From NCBI RefSeq assembly GCF_900105835.1, contig NZ_LT629783.1:1798001-1862000 (forward strand): DNA of 64,000 nucleotides, given 5' to 3'. How positions within the stretch are numbered: position 1 is the stretch's first letter; the number at the start of each line of letters is the position of its first letter. The notes beneath the pieces were generated by a model. That model saw nothing but the letters and a program-made list of their open reading frames with translations. It ran no database searches and was not told the origin of the DNA. Of the stretch, positions 8,915 to 17,285 are shown piece after piece. Origin of the DNA: Pseudomonas fragi (GTDB lineage Bacteria > Pseudomonadota > Gammaproteobacteria > Pseudomonadales > Pseudomonadaceae). Made by a program: the position numbers and the translations under genes.

Positions 8915-9322
8915 TTACTCCCCGCGCAAGGCCGACATCAGCCCTTTGAATTTGCTGTTGAGCAGGGTGAAGCTGGCCTGGAAGTTGACCGCATTCTCTG
9001 CATAGTTCGACTGCTCAAGCTGAGCGTCCACGGTGTTCTGGTCGATCGATGGCTGCATCGGCGTGCGGTACAGCAGTGACTCGTCGCCACTGCTCAGGCC
9101 CTGGGCTTCGATATGGCGGGTGTTGGTCTTGTTCAAGGCAAACGTGCCGTTCTGGTTTTTGTCGTTCTGGGCGGCGAGCACAGAGGCAAAGTCCAGATCC
9201 CGAGCCTTGTAGTTCGGGGTGTCGGCGTTGGCGATGTTGTTGGCCAGGACTTCGGCGCGCTGGGCGCGAAAGCCCAGGGCCTGCTCATGGATACCAAGCG
9301 CTTTATCGAAGCTGATGCTCAT
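8915..9322 (-). CDS. flgB: Flagellar basal-body rod protein FlgB
   Basis: The product has 135 residues, beginning MSISFDKALGIHEQALGFRA with the NNIANADTPNYKARD rod signature. The ATG at 9322 was chosen because homologues begin with MSISFDKALG and an AAGG site lies before it; a 22-codon upstream extension has no support. It is the first gene of flgBCDE. A perfect sigma-54 promoter sits 63 nt upstream, which fits FleQ/FleR-dependent control of hook-basal-body genes. Confidence 0.93.
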   Translation of the reverse strand: MSISFDKALGIHEQALGFRAQRAEVLANNIANADTPNYKARDLDFASVLAAQNDKNQNGTFALNKTNTRHIEAQGLSSGDESLLYRTPMQPSIDQNTVDAQLEQSNYAENAVNFQASFTLLNSKFKGLMSALRGE

Positions 9323-9384
9323 GTCGAAAAACCTTTGTGGGCTGACCTGAGAATGTGATTCAGGTTTTACATGACAGGGATAGA

Positions 9385-9399
9385 GCAAACCCCGTGCCA
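9385..9399 (-). promoter_or_regulatory. Sigma-54 promoter of flgBCDE
   Basis: On the minus strand the sequence is TGGCACGGGGTTTGC, an exact TGGCAC-N5-TTGC element with the required 10 nt between the GG and GC doublets. It lies 63 nt before the flgB start. RpoN with the activators FleQ/FleR drives these genes in Pseudomonas. Confidence 0.82.
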
Positions 9400-9531
9400 G
9401 TTTTTACAGCCCCGTAACACAAGGGTTTTGCGGGAGGTGGGAGGCGGCAACGGCAGAAAAGCGGCAATGCTTGACCGCCGGGTGCCGTTTTTCTGCCGCT
9501 TTGCAGTGACGACACATACGACATGGCACAT

Positions 9532-9616
9532 GTGGGAGCGGGCTTGCTCGCGATGGCATCAATGCGGTTTTCTGACAAACCGCAGCGTTTACATCGCAGG
9601 CAAGCCAGCTCCCACA
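9532..9616. repeat. REP pair
   Basis: An inverted REP doublet lies between the cheR stop and the flgB promoter. It separates two transcription units running in the same direction. Confidence 0.9.
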
Positions 9617-9626
9617 GGGAGGGAGG

Positions 9627-10454
9627 CTATTTGGCCTGGTAAATAATCCCCGGGCTGCATTGCACCATCTGGTAGTGGTCCGGCAACCCGTTCAGCGCTT
9701 CAGAGGCGCCCAGGAACAAATACCCGCCCGGCTTCAAGGTGCTGTGAATACGCAGCAGGATGTCTTTTTTCACGTCGGCCGAGAAGTAGATCAACACGTT
9801 GCGGCAGAACACGATGTCGAACTTGCCGAAGCTGGCGTAGCTGTCCAGCAAGTTGAACGGGCGAAACTCCACGCGGTTCTTGATCGGTGCCTTGATCACC
9901 CAGCGCCCCGGCCCCTTGGGGTCGAAATAACGCTGCAGACGTTCCGGCGACAGGCCCCGGCCAATCGCCAGGTTGTCGTACTCGCCGGTACGGCAAGTGT
10001 TGAGCATCTGCGCGGACAGGTCGGTGGCAAAAATCTGCACCCCGGCCTTCAACTGCCCCAGGTTGCTGCGCTCGAACTCGTCGATCGCCATCGACAGCGA
10101 GTACGGTTCCTGCCCCGAAGAGCAGGCCGCCGACCAGATGCGCAAACGCTGCCCCGGGTTCGCCTTGATCTGCTCGGGCAGCACCTTGTTCTTCAACACT
10201 TCGAAGGGGTAGGTATCGCGAAACCACAGGGTTTCGTTGGTGGTCATGGCATCGACCACCTGCTCGCGCAGCCCGCTGCGCGGCTGGCTCTGGATCCGCT
10301 GGATCAGCTCGCCCAACGACTTGATGCCTTGTTGCTCCATCAGCTTGTTCAGCCGGCTGGAGACCAGGTACTGCTTGTTTTCACCCAGCAAAATGCCACA
10401 GGCTTTTTCCAGAAATACCCGGAATTGTTCAAAATCCAAATTAGCCGTCGACAA
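9627..10454 (-). CDS. cheR: Chemotaxis protein methyltransferase CheR
   Basis: This 275-residue cytoplasmic enzyme methylates glutamates on chemoreceptors using S-adenosylmethionine. The N-terminal helical CheR domain (about 1-75) and the methyltransferase domain with WSAACSSGQEPYSLSMA (SAM site) and FDIVFCRNVLIYF are clear. The best start is a TTG at 10454, coding MSTANLDFEQ, preceded by GAGGCAGGA; no ATG fits the conserved N-terminus. It follows cheV on the same strand with a 44-nt gap, the usual cheVR pair. Confidence 0.95.
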   Translation of the reverse strand: MSTANLDFEQFRVFLEKACGILLGENKQYLVSSRLNKLMEQQGIKSLGELIQRIQSQPRSGLREQVVDAMTTNETLWFRDTYPFEVLKNKVLPEQIKANPGQRLRIWSAACSSGQEPYSLSMAIDEFERSNLGQLKAGVQIFATDLSAQMLNTCRTGEYDNLAIGRGLSPERLQRYFDPKGPGRWVIKAPIKNRVEFRPFNLLDSYASFGKFDIVFCRNVLIYFSADVKKDILLRIHSTLKPGGYLFLGASEALNGLPDHYQMVQCSPGIIYQAK

Positions 10455-10498
10455 ATGTCCTGCCTCTTAAATCGTGTTGACCGCCAAGGGCTGCGCCC

Positions 10499-11431
10499 TT
10501 AGCTGAAGTCTGCTGCTTTGATCCGGTCAACCACCCGGGATGCCAGGTCGTCAGGCCTGAATTTGGCCAAAAAGTCATCGGCACCGACCTTTTTGACCAT
10601 CGCCTGGTTAAAAACCCCGGACAACGAAGTATGCAGAATGATATGCAGCTTTTGCATCCGCGGGTCGTTGCGAATTTCTGCCGTCAGGGTGTAGCCGTCC
10701 ATTTCCGGCATCTCGATATCCGAGATCATCATCAGAAACTCTTCGGCCGGGTCCTTGCCCTCTGCCACCAGCTTGCGCAGATAGTCCAGCGCCTGGCGAC
10801 CATCGTTCAACGACACCACTTCCACGCCCACCGTTTGCAGGCAGCGGGCAACCTGCTTGCGCGCCACCGACGAATCGTCGACGGTCAGCACCCGCAAGGA
10901 CAGCGCCTTGCTTTGGGTTTCGACATCCACCACGCCCTGGGTGATGGTTTCCGGTGAGGGCGAAACCTCCGCCAGCACCTTTTCCACATCGATGATTTCG
11001 ACCAATTGGTCGTCCATGCGGGTCACGGCCGTCAGGTAATGATCGTGGCCGGTGCCCTTGGGTGGCGGATGAATATCTTCCCAGTTCATGTTGACGATAC
11101 GTTCGACCGAACGCACCAGGAAGCCCTGGGTCTTGGTGTTGTACTCGGTGATGATCACAAACGGGTTGCTTTGATCTTTCAAGGCACCCGCGCCGGTGGC
11201 CATCGCCAGGTCGAGAATCGGAATGGTCGCGCCGCGAATGCTCGCCACACCGCACACCACAGGGTGGGACTTGGGGATCAAGGTCAGCTTGGGGCATTGC
11301 AGCACCTCGCGGACCTTGAACACATTGATCCCGTAAAGCTGTGGCCCATCCAGACGAAACAGCAACAGCTCCAGGCGGTTTTGCCCCACCAGTTGAGTGC
11401 GCTGGTTAACCGCATCCATCACTCCGGCCAT
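10499..11431 (-). CDS. cheV: Chemotaxis coupling/response protein CheV
   Basis: The product has 310 residues and fuses a CheW-like coupling domain (about 15-165) to a receiver domain (about 180-305). The receiver has the acidic pair in LTVDDSS, the phosphate-accepting aspartate in MMISDIEMPEMDG, and the conserved lysine in DFLAKF. It couples receptors to CheA and can be phosphorylated to tune adaptation. GAGGAG precedes the ATG. It is divergent from flgA. No clear sigma-28 promoter was found in the short intergenic gap. Confidence 0.95.
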   Translation of the reverse strand: MAGVMDAVNQRTQLVGQNRLELLLFRLDGPQLYGINVFKVREVLQCPKLTLIPKSHPVVCGVASIRGATIPILDLAMATGAGALKDQSNPFVIITEYNTKTQGFLVRSVERIVNMNWEDIHPPPKGTGHDHYLTAVTRMDDQLVEIIDVEKVLAEVSPSPETITQGVVDVETQSKALSLRVLTVDDSSVARKQVARCLQTVGVEVVSLNDGRQALDYLRKLVAEGKDPAEEFLMMISDIEMPEMDGYTLTAEIRNDPRMQKLHIILHTSLSGVFNQAMVKKVGADDFLAKFRPDDLASRVVDRIKAADFS

Positions 11432-11480
11432 ACTCAGCTCCTCTTAAAAACTTCAAGTTTCAGCCCGTAGGTTGCATAAA

Positions 11481-11496
11481 CGGCACGGGGCTTGCT
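11481..11496 (+). promoter_or_regulatory. Sigma-54-like element before flgA
   Basis: CGGCACGGGGCTTGCT has a GG-N10-GC match to the sigma-54 consensus and points toward flgA. flgA is known as a FleQ/RpoN class II gene in P. aeruginosa. The expected transcript start would fall almost on the flgA ATG at 11508, so either the mRNA is nearly leaderless or translation begins further in. Confidence 0.45.
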
Positions 11497-11507
11497 TTTT
11501 AACGACC

Positions 11508-12263
11508 ATGAACGCCAAAACGACAAATTCCTGCCACCGACTGTTCCCGCTGACCCTGCGCCTGCTGGCGGCGGGCACTTTGCTTGCACTCAGCACTTAT
11601 AGCAGGGCTGACGCGTTTACATCGCCTGAACAGCTTATCGGCGTGACCCAGGGCTTTCTTGAATTCACGGTTGAAGACTACCTGGCCACCAGCCAGACCG
11701 AGGGGCGTTATCAGATCCAGGTCAACAACCTCGACCCGCGCCTGCGCCTGGCCCGGTGCGACAAGGAATTGACAGCCTCTCTCGAAAGCCCGGCACAACC
11801 CATGGGCCGCGTGATCGTGCGCGTACGCTGCGAAGGGCTGTCGCCGTGGACCATCTTCGTGCCGGCCCAGGTCAAGTTGTTCCGCGATGTGGTCACCGTC
11901 AACCACCCGCTCAAGCGCGGCATGGTTATCGACTACCCCGACGTCACCCTGCGCGAGCGCGATGTCAGCCTGATCAACCAGGGCTACCTGACGGCCACCG
12001 AGCTGGCCGTGGGGCAAAAACTGCTGCGCCCGATGGTCACCGACCAGGTGCTGACCCTCACCCATCTGGAGCAGGCTGCCGCCGTGCGCAAGGGCGATCA
12101 TGTGGTGATCAGCGCCCGCAGCGGCACATTAAGTGTCAAGATGCCCGGCGAAGCCCTGTCAGACGGTGGCCTTAGCGAGCAAATACGGGTAAAAAACCTG
12201 AATTCCAAGCGTGTTATCCGCGCCAGGGTGACGGCACCCGGGCAAGTAGAAGTGGCATTGTAG
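11508..12263 (+). CDS. flgA: Flagella basal-body P-ring formation protein FlgA
   Basis: The product has 251 residues with a signal peptide of about 36 residues ending near SRADA, then the SAF/ChapFlgA region with RGMVIDYPDVTLRERDVS and the GQKLLRPMVTDQVLT segment. FlgA is the periplasmic chaperone for the P-ring protein FlgI. The ATG at 11508 was chosen because homologues begin MN-KTT and the upstream extension starts at a TTG without a ribosome site. flgM and flgN follow, in the usual Pseudomonas order. Confidence 0.9.
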   Translation: MNAKTTNSCHRLFPLTLRLLAAGTLLALSTYSRADAFTSPEQLIGVTQGFLEFTVEDYLATSQTEGRYQIQVNNLDPRLRLARCDKELTASLESPAQPMGRVIVRVRCEGLSPWTIFVPAQVKLFRDVVTVNHPLKRGMVIDYPDVTLRERDVSLINQGYLTATELAVGQKLLRPMVTDQVLTLTHLEQAAAVRKGDHVVISARSGTLSVKMPGEALSDGGLSEQIRVKNLNSKRVIRARVTAPGQVEVAL

Positions 12264-12296
12264 GAAAGTTGGCATCAGTCTCGCGACTTTCCTACA
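12259..12296. terminator. Perfect 11-bp inverted repeat over the flgA stop codon
   Basis: TGTAGGAAAGT (12259-12269) and ACTTTCCTACA (12286-12296) form a perfect stem with a 16-nt loop, starting inside the last codons of flgA. There is no T-run, so it may stabilise RNA or act as a weak or factor-assisted terminator between the sigma-54 flgA unit and the sigma-28 flgMN unit. Confidence 0.45.
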
Positions 12297-12351
12297 CTGT
12301 GGTTTGACGCAGATCAGTACAGTTCTGTGTGAAGCTATGATTAATCGAGCC

Positions 12352-12378
12352 TAAAGTTTTTCCGGGTATGGCCGAAAA
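12352..12378 (+). promoter_or_regulatory. Sigma-28 (FliA) promoter of flgMN
   Basis: TAAA (12352-12355), 15 nt, then GCCGAAAA (12371-12378) matches the FliA consensus TAAA-N15-GCCGATAA with one change. It lies 36 nt before flgM, a known FliA-dependent gene. Confidence 0.75.
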
Positions 12379-12414
12379 CATGGCAAGCGTCCAAATACCC
12401 CGAGGTTTAACGTT

Positions 12415-12738
12415 ATGGTCATCGACTTCAGTCGTCTCAACAGCGCCCCGCCCCTGACCGGCAGTACGCGCAGCAACGCCAGCCAGGAAACCGGCAGCAC
12501 GCCTGCGGCCCCGGCAAACAGCCCTGAGCAAACCAGCGCCAGCGCCCCAAGCGGGGAATCTGTTCACCTCAGCCAAGAGGCTCAACAGTTGCAGAAGATC
12601 AGCGACTCGTTGCGTGACCAACCTGTAGTCGATAAAAATCGGGTGGCAGAGCTTAAACAAGCCATCGCCGATGGCAGCTACAAAGTCGACAGCAACCAGG
12701 TCGCCAGCAAACTGCTTAACATGGAAGCCCAGCGCTAG
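12415..12738 (+). CDS. flgM: Anti-sigma-28 factor FlgM
   Basis: The product has 107 residues with a disordered, Ser/Ala/Pro-rich N-terminus and a C-terminal FliA-binding part: [14 protein letters not shown], then the helix [17 protein letters not shown]. It holds FliA inactive until the hook is complete, when FlgM is exported. A GAGG site precedes the ATG and a FliA promoter lies upstream, giving the usual feedback loop. Confidence 0.92.
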   Translation: MVIDFSRLNSAPPLTGSTRSNASQETGSTPAAPANSPEQTSASAPSGESVHLSQEAQQLQKISDSLRDQPVVDKNRVAELKQAIADGSYKVDSNQVASKLLNMEAQR

Positions 12739-12787
12739 GCCCACGGCCTGTGCCGCGCTTTTGGACGCTTAACTCCCAGAGCTCGCC

Positions 12788-13255
12788 ATGCACGACGAAA
12801 ATTTACTGCAACTGATCAACGATGACCTCGCCCCTGCCGAGCAATTGCTCGGCCTGTTGCAGGACGAATCCATCGCCCTTAAAGGCCGCGACATGCAGGT
12901 GCTGGAAAATATTCTGGCGCGCAAACAGTCGCTGATCATTTTGCTTGAACAGCATGGCCGCCGCCGCAGTGAAATTCTCGCCAGCCTTGGCCTGGCCACC
13001 AACCGCAGCGGCCTTGAAAGCCTGGCCAGCCATTCCAGCGTGGGCACCCAACTGCTCAGCCAGGGCGATGTGCTGAACCAGCTGCTGGCTCAATGCCAGG
13101 CTGCCAACCTGCTCAATGGTCAGTCGATCCAGACCCAGCAGGCGATCACCGCCAACCAGTTGCGCATTCTCCACGGCGGCGAAGCCCCGTCGCTGTATGA
13201 CGCACGCGGCACCACCTCGATGCTTAACAAGCACCGCGCCTACAGCCAGGCTTGA
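12788..13255 (+). CDS. flgN: Flagellar export chaperone FlgN
   Basis: The product has 155 residues and is mostly alpha-helical and coiled-coil, with the FlgN-family region around 5-145. It is the type III export chaperone for the hook-filament junction proteins FlgK and FlgL. It sits 49 nt after flgM, the standard gene pair, so both are likely read from the sigma-28 promoter. Confidence 0.9.
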   Translation: MHDENLLQLINDDLAPAEQLLGLLQDESIALKGRDMQVLENILARKQSLIILLEQHGRRRSEILASLGLATNRSGLESLASHSSVGTQLLSQGDVLNQLLAQCQAANLLNGQSIQTQQAITANQLRILHGGEAPSLYDARGTTSMLNKHRAYSQA

Positions 13256-13351
13256 ACCCGCGTCACCACCGTATGTAGCGAGACACACAACATGATGGCA
13301 GAATGCCCATCTTTTGCGTGTCGCTGTATTTTGTCTGGAGATTGATCAAAC

Positions 13352-14092
13352 GTGTTCGACGCCCAAGATGCTCCGCAACCGCCAAAGGTGCTCACCACGC
13401 CGTTGGAAATTGCCTCCAACTTGCGGATGCTGCAAGAGAGCCATGACCCGCTGATCATTACTTTCCAGGACCGCACCCAGCGCTTCCAGAGCTATGTGGT
13501 GGATGTCAATCGCGAGAGCAACAGCATGGCTCTGGATGAAATGATCCCCCGTGACGGTGAGCGTTTTCTTGAGGCGGGTGTGCCGTTCAAGGTTGAAGGC
13601 TTTCATGATGGTGTGCGCATTGCCTGGGAATGCACCACGGCACTGACCATTGATGACAGCCGCGACCACCGCTGCTACCGCGGCGCACTGCCCCGCGAAG
13701 TGGTGTACCACCAGCGCCGCAATGCGTTCCGTGCGGCCCTGCGGCTGGCCAACCTGGTCAATGTGCAGGTGGCGGGTGACAAGCTCAAGGCGCCGATCAA
13801 GGGCAAGTTGCTGGATGTTTCGGCAACCGGCTGCAAATTGCGCTTTGAGGGCGATATCAGCCAGGGCATGCAACTGGGCCAGGTGTATGAGCGCTTCAGC
13901 GCCGACCTGCCGTTCGGGTTGATGTCCACGCCGGTGGAGTTGCGTTATTTGCACTTTGAAGAGCGGCTGAACATCACCTTTGCCGGGATGCGCTTTCACA
14001 ATATCAGCGGCGCGGTGCAGCGTCAGGTCGAGCGCTTTGTCTATCAACTGCAGCGCGAGGCGCGCCAGTTCGATAAAGACGATGATTATTGA
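13352..14092 (+). CDS. ycgR: Flagellar brake protein YcgR (PilZ domain)
   Basis: The product has 246 residues. It has an N-terminal YcgR domain (about 15-115) and a C-terminal PilZ domain with the c-di-GMP motifs R123-N-A-F-R127 (preceded by HQR) and D155-V-S-A-T-G160. Binding c-di-GMP lets it slow the flagellar motor. The start is a GTG at 13352 with GGAG upstream. It follows flgN with a 96-nt gap, in the known flgMN-ycgR order of Pseudomonas. Confidence 0.92.
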   Translation: MFDAQDAPQPPKVLTTPLEIASNLRMLQESHDPLIITFQDRTQRFQSYVVDVNRESNSMALDEMIPRDGERFLEAGVPFKVEGFHDGVRIAWECTTALTIDDSRDHRCYRGALPREVVYHQRRNAFRAALRLANLVNVQVAGDKLKAPIKGKLLDVSATGCKLRFEGDISQGMQLGQVYERFSADLPFGLMSTPVELRYLHFEERLNITFAGMRFHNISGAVQRQVERFVYQLQREARQFDKDDDY

Positions 14093-14096
14093 ACCA

Positions 14097-14181
14097 GTGG
14101 GAGCTGGCTTGCCAGCGATGCAGACGACGCGGTCTGGCTGACAAATCGCGCTGATACCATCGCGAGCAAGCCCGCTCCCAC
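14097..14181. repeat. REP pair
   Basis: An inverted REP doublet lies between the convergent ycgR and MFS genes, with a GTGGGAGCTGGCTTGCCAGC left arm. Confidence 0.9.
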
Positions 14182-14192
14182 AGGGGTATGGT

Positions 14193-15530
14193 CTATGTCC
14201 TGGGCTCCGGCTCCGGCTCCGGCTCCGGTGCTGGCTCCGGTTCTGGCTCAACCTCCTCCACCACCGGCTCCTGCACCATCTGATCCTGCACCACCTGCTC
14301 GTCCACCCGTGGGTCAAGCGCAGCCACCAGCGGCGAGCTGGACATGCTGTCGGGCATGGCCACGTGATGCAGCGGCGCATCGTCGACCTGGTGCAAATTG
14401 GTCACTGCATTCGGGCGAATCCGCCAGACCAGGATCAACCCCGCCACGCTGAAAAACCCATAGAGCATCTGGCTGCCGAACAGCTTCATCAGCACCCCCG
14501 CCACCAACGGCCCCACGCTAGCACCTACGCCGTAGGTCACCAGCAACATGGCCGTCAGCGACACACGCCGCTCTGGCTCGATATGGTCGTTGGCAAAGGC
14601 CACGGCCAGCGGATAGATGCAAAATTGCAGCAAAGCCGCCAGGCAACCGGCAATAAACAGTACCTGCATGGGCACCGCCGGCAAGATCGCCAACGGCAAC
14701 GCCGCCACCGCCAGCAAACCGGCGAAGATACGGATCAGCAACGGCCGGTCATAACGGTCGGACAACCAGCCCAACGGCCATTGCACCAGCAAGCCTGCAA
14801 AAATGCAGCTACCCATGTACAAGCCGACCAGCTCGGTAGACAGCCCTTGCTGCGATGCGTAGAGCGGCGCCAGACCGTAAAACGAGCCCACCAGCAAACC
14901 CGCGCCCATCACCGCGATCAAAGACTGCGGCACACGCTTGATAAAAAATTTCGGGTCCATCGGCGCCGGGTGCAAAGGCGCCGGGTGAATGCGCCGGGTC
15001 ATGGCTACCGGTACCAGGCACAGGGCAAAACACAAGGCAACAACCATCAGCAACTCAAGACCGAGCTGCGGGTGAACCGCCAGGATCAATTGCCCAAGCA
15101 CCAGGCCCAAATAGGAGGCGATCATGTAAAGGCTGAACACCACGCCGCGCTGCCTGGCTTCGGCCTGTTCGTTAAGCCAGCTTTCGATGACCATGTATTG
15201 GCACATCATGCCCAGACCAACAATCACCCGCAGCAGCAGCCAGATCGGCAACCAGTCCGTCAGCCCGTGACACAACACCGCCGCCCCGACGATACCGGCA
15301 CACGTGGCGTAGGCACGAATATGCCCGACCCTGGCAATCAGCCGGTGGCCAATCTTGCCTCCCAGCACCAGGCCAAAGTAGTTGGCCGCCATCAGCGCAC
15401 CGATCCACAGGCCGTCGACATTGTCGGCGGCCAGGCGCAGGGCCAGATAAGTACTCAACAGGCCGGAGCCGATCAACATCATCAGCGAGGCAAAATACAA
15501 CGCTCTAAAGGACTTCCAGATCTGGTGCAT
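14193..15530 (-). CDS. MFS transporter (YcaD-like) with EP-repeat tail
   Basis: The product has 445 residues and about 12 membrane spans in the first 390, with MFS signatures (GLVLGGKIGHRLIARVGH after span 2; WPLGWLSDRYDR between spans 6 and 7). It resembles the YcaD group of carriers; the substrate is unknown. The C-terminus is a cytoplasmic tail of Glu-Pro dipeptides ending EPEPAPEPEPEPEPRT, coded by a short tandem repeat of the GGCTCC type (14203-14250), which may vary in length by slippage. It stands alone between convergent ycgR and a glutamine synthetase-like gene. Confidence 0.8.
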   Translation of the reverse strand: MHQIWKSFRALYFASLMMLIGSGLLSTYLALRLAADNVDGLWIGALMAANYFGLVLGGKIGHRLIARVGHIRAYATCAGIVGAAVLCHGLTDWLPIWLLLRVIVGLGMMCQYMVIESWLNEQAEARQRGVVFSLYMIASYLGLVLGQLILAVHPQLGLELLMVVALCFALCLVPVAMTRRIHPAPLHPAPMDPKFFIKRVPQSLIAVMGAGLLVGSFYGLAPLYASQQGLSTELVGLYMGSCIFAGLLVQWPLGWLSDRYDRPLLIRIFAGLLAVAALPLAILPAVPMQVLFIAGCLAALLQFCIYPLAVAFANDHIEPERRVSLTAMLLVTYGVGASVGPLVAGVLMKLFGSQMLYGFFSVAGLILVWRIRPNAVTNLHQVDDAPLHHVAMPDSMSSSPLVAALDPRVDEQVVQDQMVQEPVVEEVEPEPEPAPEPEPEPEPRT

Positions 15531-15595
15531 TGGCTTTCCGTATGGCTCCTTGTGTCTGCCACCGGGAACAGGCCCGGCGCCACAGATTTAAACGG

Positions 15596-16939
15596 TCAAG
15601 CCTGAGCCGCCAGAACGCGACGTTCCCAGGGCGTGATTTCGTCATGGAAGCTGGTCAGTTCCAGCGTCTTGGACGCAACGTAACCTTCGATGAACTCAGT
15701 GCCGAACAGTTCAATCGCCATTTCGCTGCGGGTAAGGCGTGCCAGTGCCGCATGCAAGGTGCAGGGCAATGCCAGCGCCTCGGGCACCTGGAACTCACCC
15801 TGGATCGCAGCGGTTGGCTCAAGCCCCCGCTCGATGCCATACAACCCTGCCGCGAGGCTGGCGGCAATCGCCAGGTACGGGTTGGCATCCGCCCCCGGCA
15901 AGCGGTTTTCAACCCGCCGCGCCGCAGGCGAGCTGGCCGGAATACGCAAGCCCGCGGAGCGGTTGTCGTGCGACCAGCAGGCATTGTTGGGTGACGCATA
16001 AGGGTGGAACAGGCGCTGGTAGGAATTGACGTTCGGCGCAAACAGCGCGGTGAAGTCAGCCATGCACGCCTGCTGTCCGCCGATAAAATGGCGGAAGGTG
16101 GCTGTCGGCTGCCCTGCTTCGTCGCTGAACACGTTTTGCCCGCTGCCGGCCTGCACCACGCTCTGGTGAATATGCATCGAGCTGCCGGCCGTGTGCGCCA
16201 GCGGCTTGGCCATGCACACCACGGTCAGGCCATGTTTAAGGGCGACTTCCTTGAGCAGGTGCTTAAACAGAAAAGTCTGATCGGCCAGCAGCAACGGATC
16301 GCCGTGCAGCAGGTTGATCTCAAACTGGCTGACGCCCATCTCGTGCATCACGGTGTCGCGGGGCAACCCCAGGGCCGCCATGCTTTGATACACCTCATTG
16401 AAAAAAGGCCGCAGGCCATTGTTGGAGCTGATGCTGAATGCCGAAAAACCGGTTTCGCGGCGACCGTCCAGGCCCACGGGCGGGCGGAATGGCTGGGTCG
16501 GGTCGGGGTTGGGCGCAAACACAAAGAACTCGAGCTCGGTGGCCACCACCGGCGCCAGGCCCCGCGCCGCATAACGGGCGATCACCGCCTTCAACTGGCC
16601 ACGGGTCGACAGCGGCGAGCTTTCACCGCTCAACTCATCGGCGTTGCAAATGGCCAGGGCACGGGGTGGCTGGCTCCAGGGCAGGCGATGGAGCTGGCCC
16701 GCGGCAGGTACCAAGGCCAGGTCGCCGTCCTCGCTGCCATAAAAACGCGACTCGGGGTAACCGCCCATGATGCATTGCAGCAACACCCCACGCGCCATCT
16801 GCAAGCGCCGGCCATCAAGGAACCCGGCAGCGCTCATCACTTTGCCGCGGGGCACGCCATTGAGATCGGGGGTGACGCATTCAATTTCATCGATACCCGC
16901 CAATTGTTGCGCGAGAGAGCCCTGGCCATCGCTTGTCAT
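15596..16939 (-). CDS. Glutamine synthetase-family ligase (gamma-glutamylpolyamine synthetase-like)
   Basis: The product has 447 residues and the fold of glutamine synthetase: an N-terminal beta-grasp part and a catalytic part with SSMHIHQS (about 245), YRLFHPYASPNNACWS and RRVENRLPGADANPYLA. These segments are typical of PuuA/SpuI-type enzymes that join glutamate to a polyamine or amine using ATP, rather than GlnA. The ATG at 16939 was chosen with an AAGGAAAG site; a 112-codon frame extension upstream crosses a repeat element and is not part of the gene. No other polyamine genes are adjacent, so the substrate is unknown. Confidence 0.8.
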   Translation of the reverse strand: MTSDGQGSLAQQLAGIDEIECVTPDLNGVPRGKVMSAAGFLDGRRLQMARGVLLQCIMGGYPESRFYGSEDGDLALVPAAGQLHRLPWSQPPRALAICNADELSGESSPLSTRGQLKAVIARYAARGLAPVVATELEFFVFAPNPDPTQPFRPPVGLDGRRETGFSAFSISSNNGLRPFFNEVYQSMAALGLPRDTVMHEMGVSQFEINLLHGDPLLLADQTFLFKHLLKEVALKHGLTVVCMAKPLAHTAGSSMHIHQSVVQAGSGQNVFSDEAGQPTATFRHFIGGQQACMADFTALFAPNVNSYQRLFHPYASPNNACWSHDNRSAGLRIPASSPAARRVENRLPGADANPYLAIAASLAAGLYGIERGLEPTAAIQGEFQVPEALALPCTLHAALARLTRSEMAIELFGTEFIEGYVASKTLELTSFHDEITPWERRVLAAQA

Positions 16940-17054
16940 GCCACTTTCCTTGTTGTCGAGCAGGCCGCTGAGGGCAATGACTACAAAATACGCACCGCCT
17001 GTTCGGAATTTCAAGCGGGCACCGCACAAATCCCGCGAAAACAGTGAACCTCCC

Positions 17055-17199
17055 GTAGCAGCCGCCGAAGGAACGAGGCTGCGTCCGGCGACGTAGTCGT
17101 CGTAAACACTGAGAGCTAGGTTCGACTGGTACACCGCAGTGCCTGATTTCACGACGGCTTCGCCGCCGGACGCAGCCTCGTTCCTTCGGCAGCTGCTAC
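17055..17199. repeat. Large inverted repeat, second Pseudomonas repeat family
   Basis: Two arms of about 48 nt (17055-17102 and 17152-17199) are near-perfect reverse complements, each with GTAGCAGC.GCCGAAGG and ACGAGGCTGCGTCCGGCG. The element differs from the REP pairs. A related copy is at 44506-44650. It sits between divergent genes. Confidence 0.8.
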
Positions 17200-17285
17200 G
17201 GAGTTCATAGCCCTTGAACGGCGCTTGACTTATTTGCCGACTAGACTCTTCGCCCACCGAGTCAGGAAGACCCAAAGGAAGATCG

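Noticed and set aside
11432..11507. Sigma-28 promoter for cheVR
   Set aside because: No TAAA-N15-GCCGATAA match on the minus strand. GCCGTTTATG near the right end has no partner at the right spacing.
16940..17275. N-terminal extension of the glutamine synthetase-like protein
   Set aside because: The 112 extra codons translate the large inverted repeat and lack similarity to the family. The ATG at 16939 has a ribosome site.
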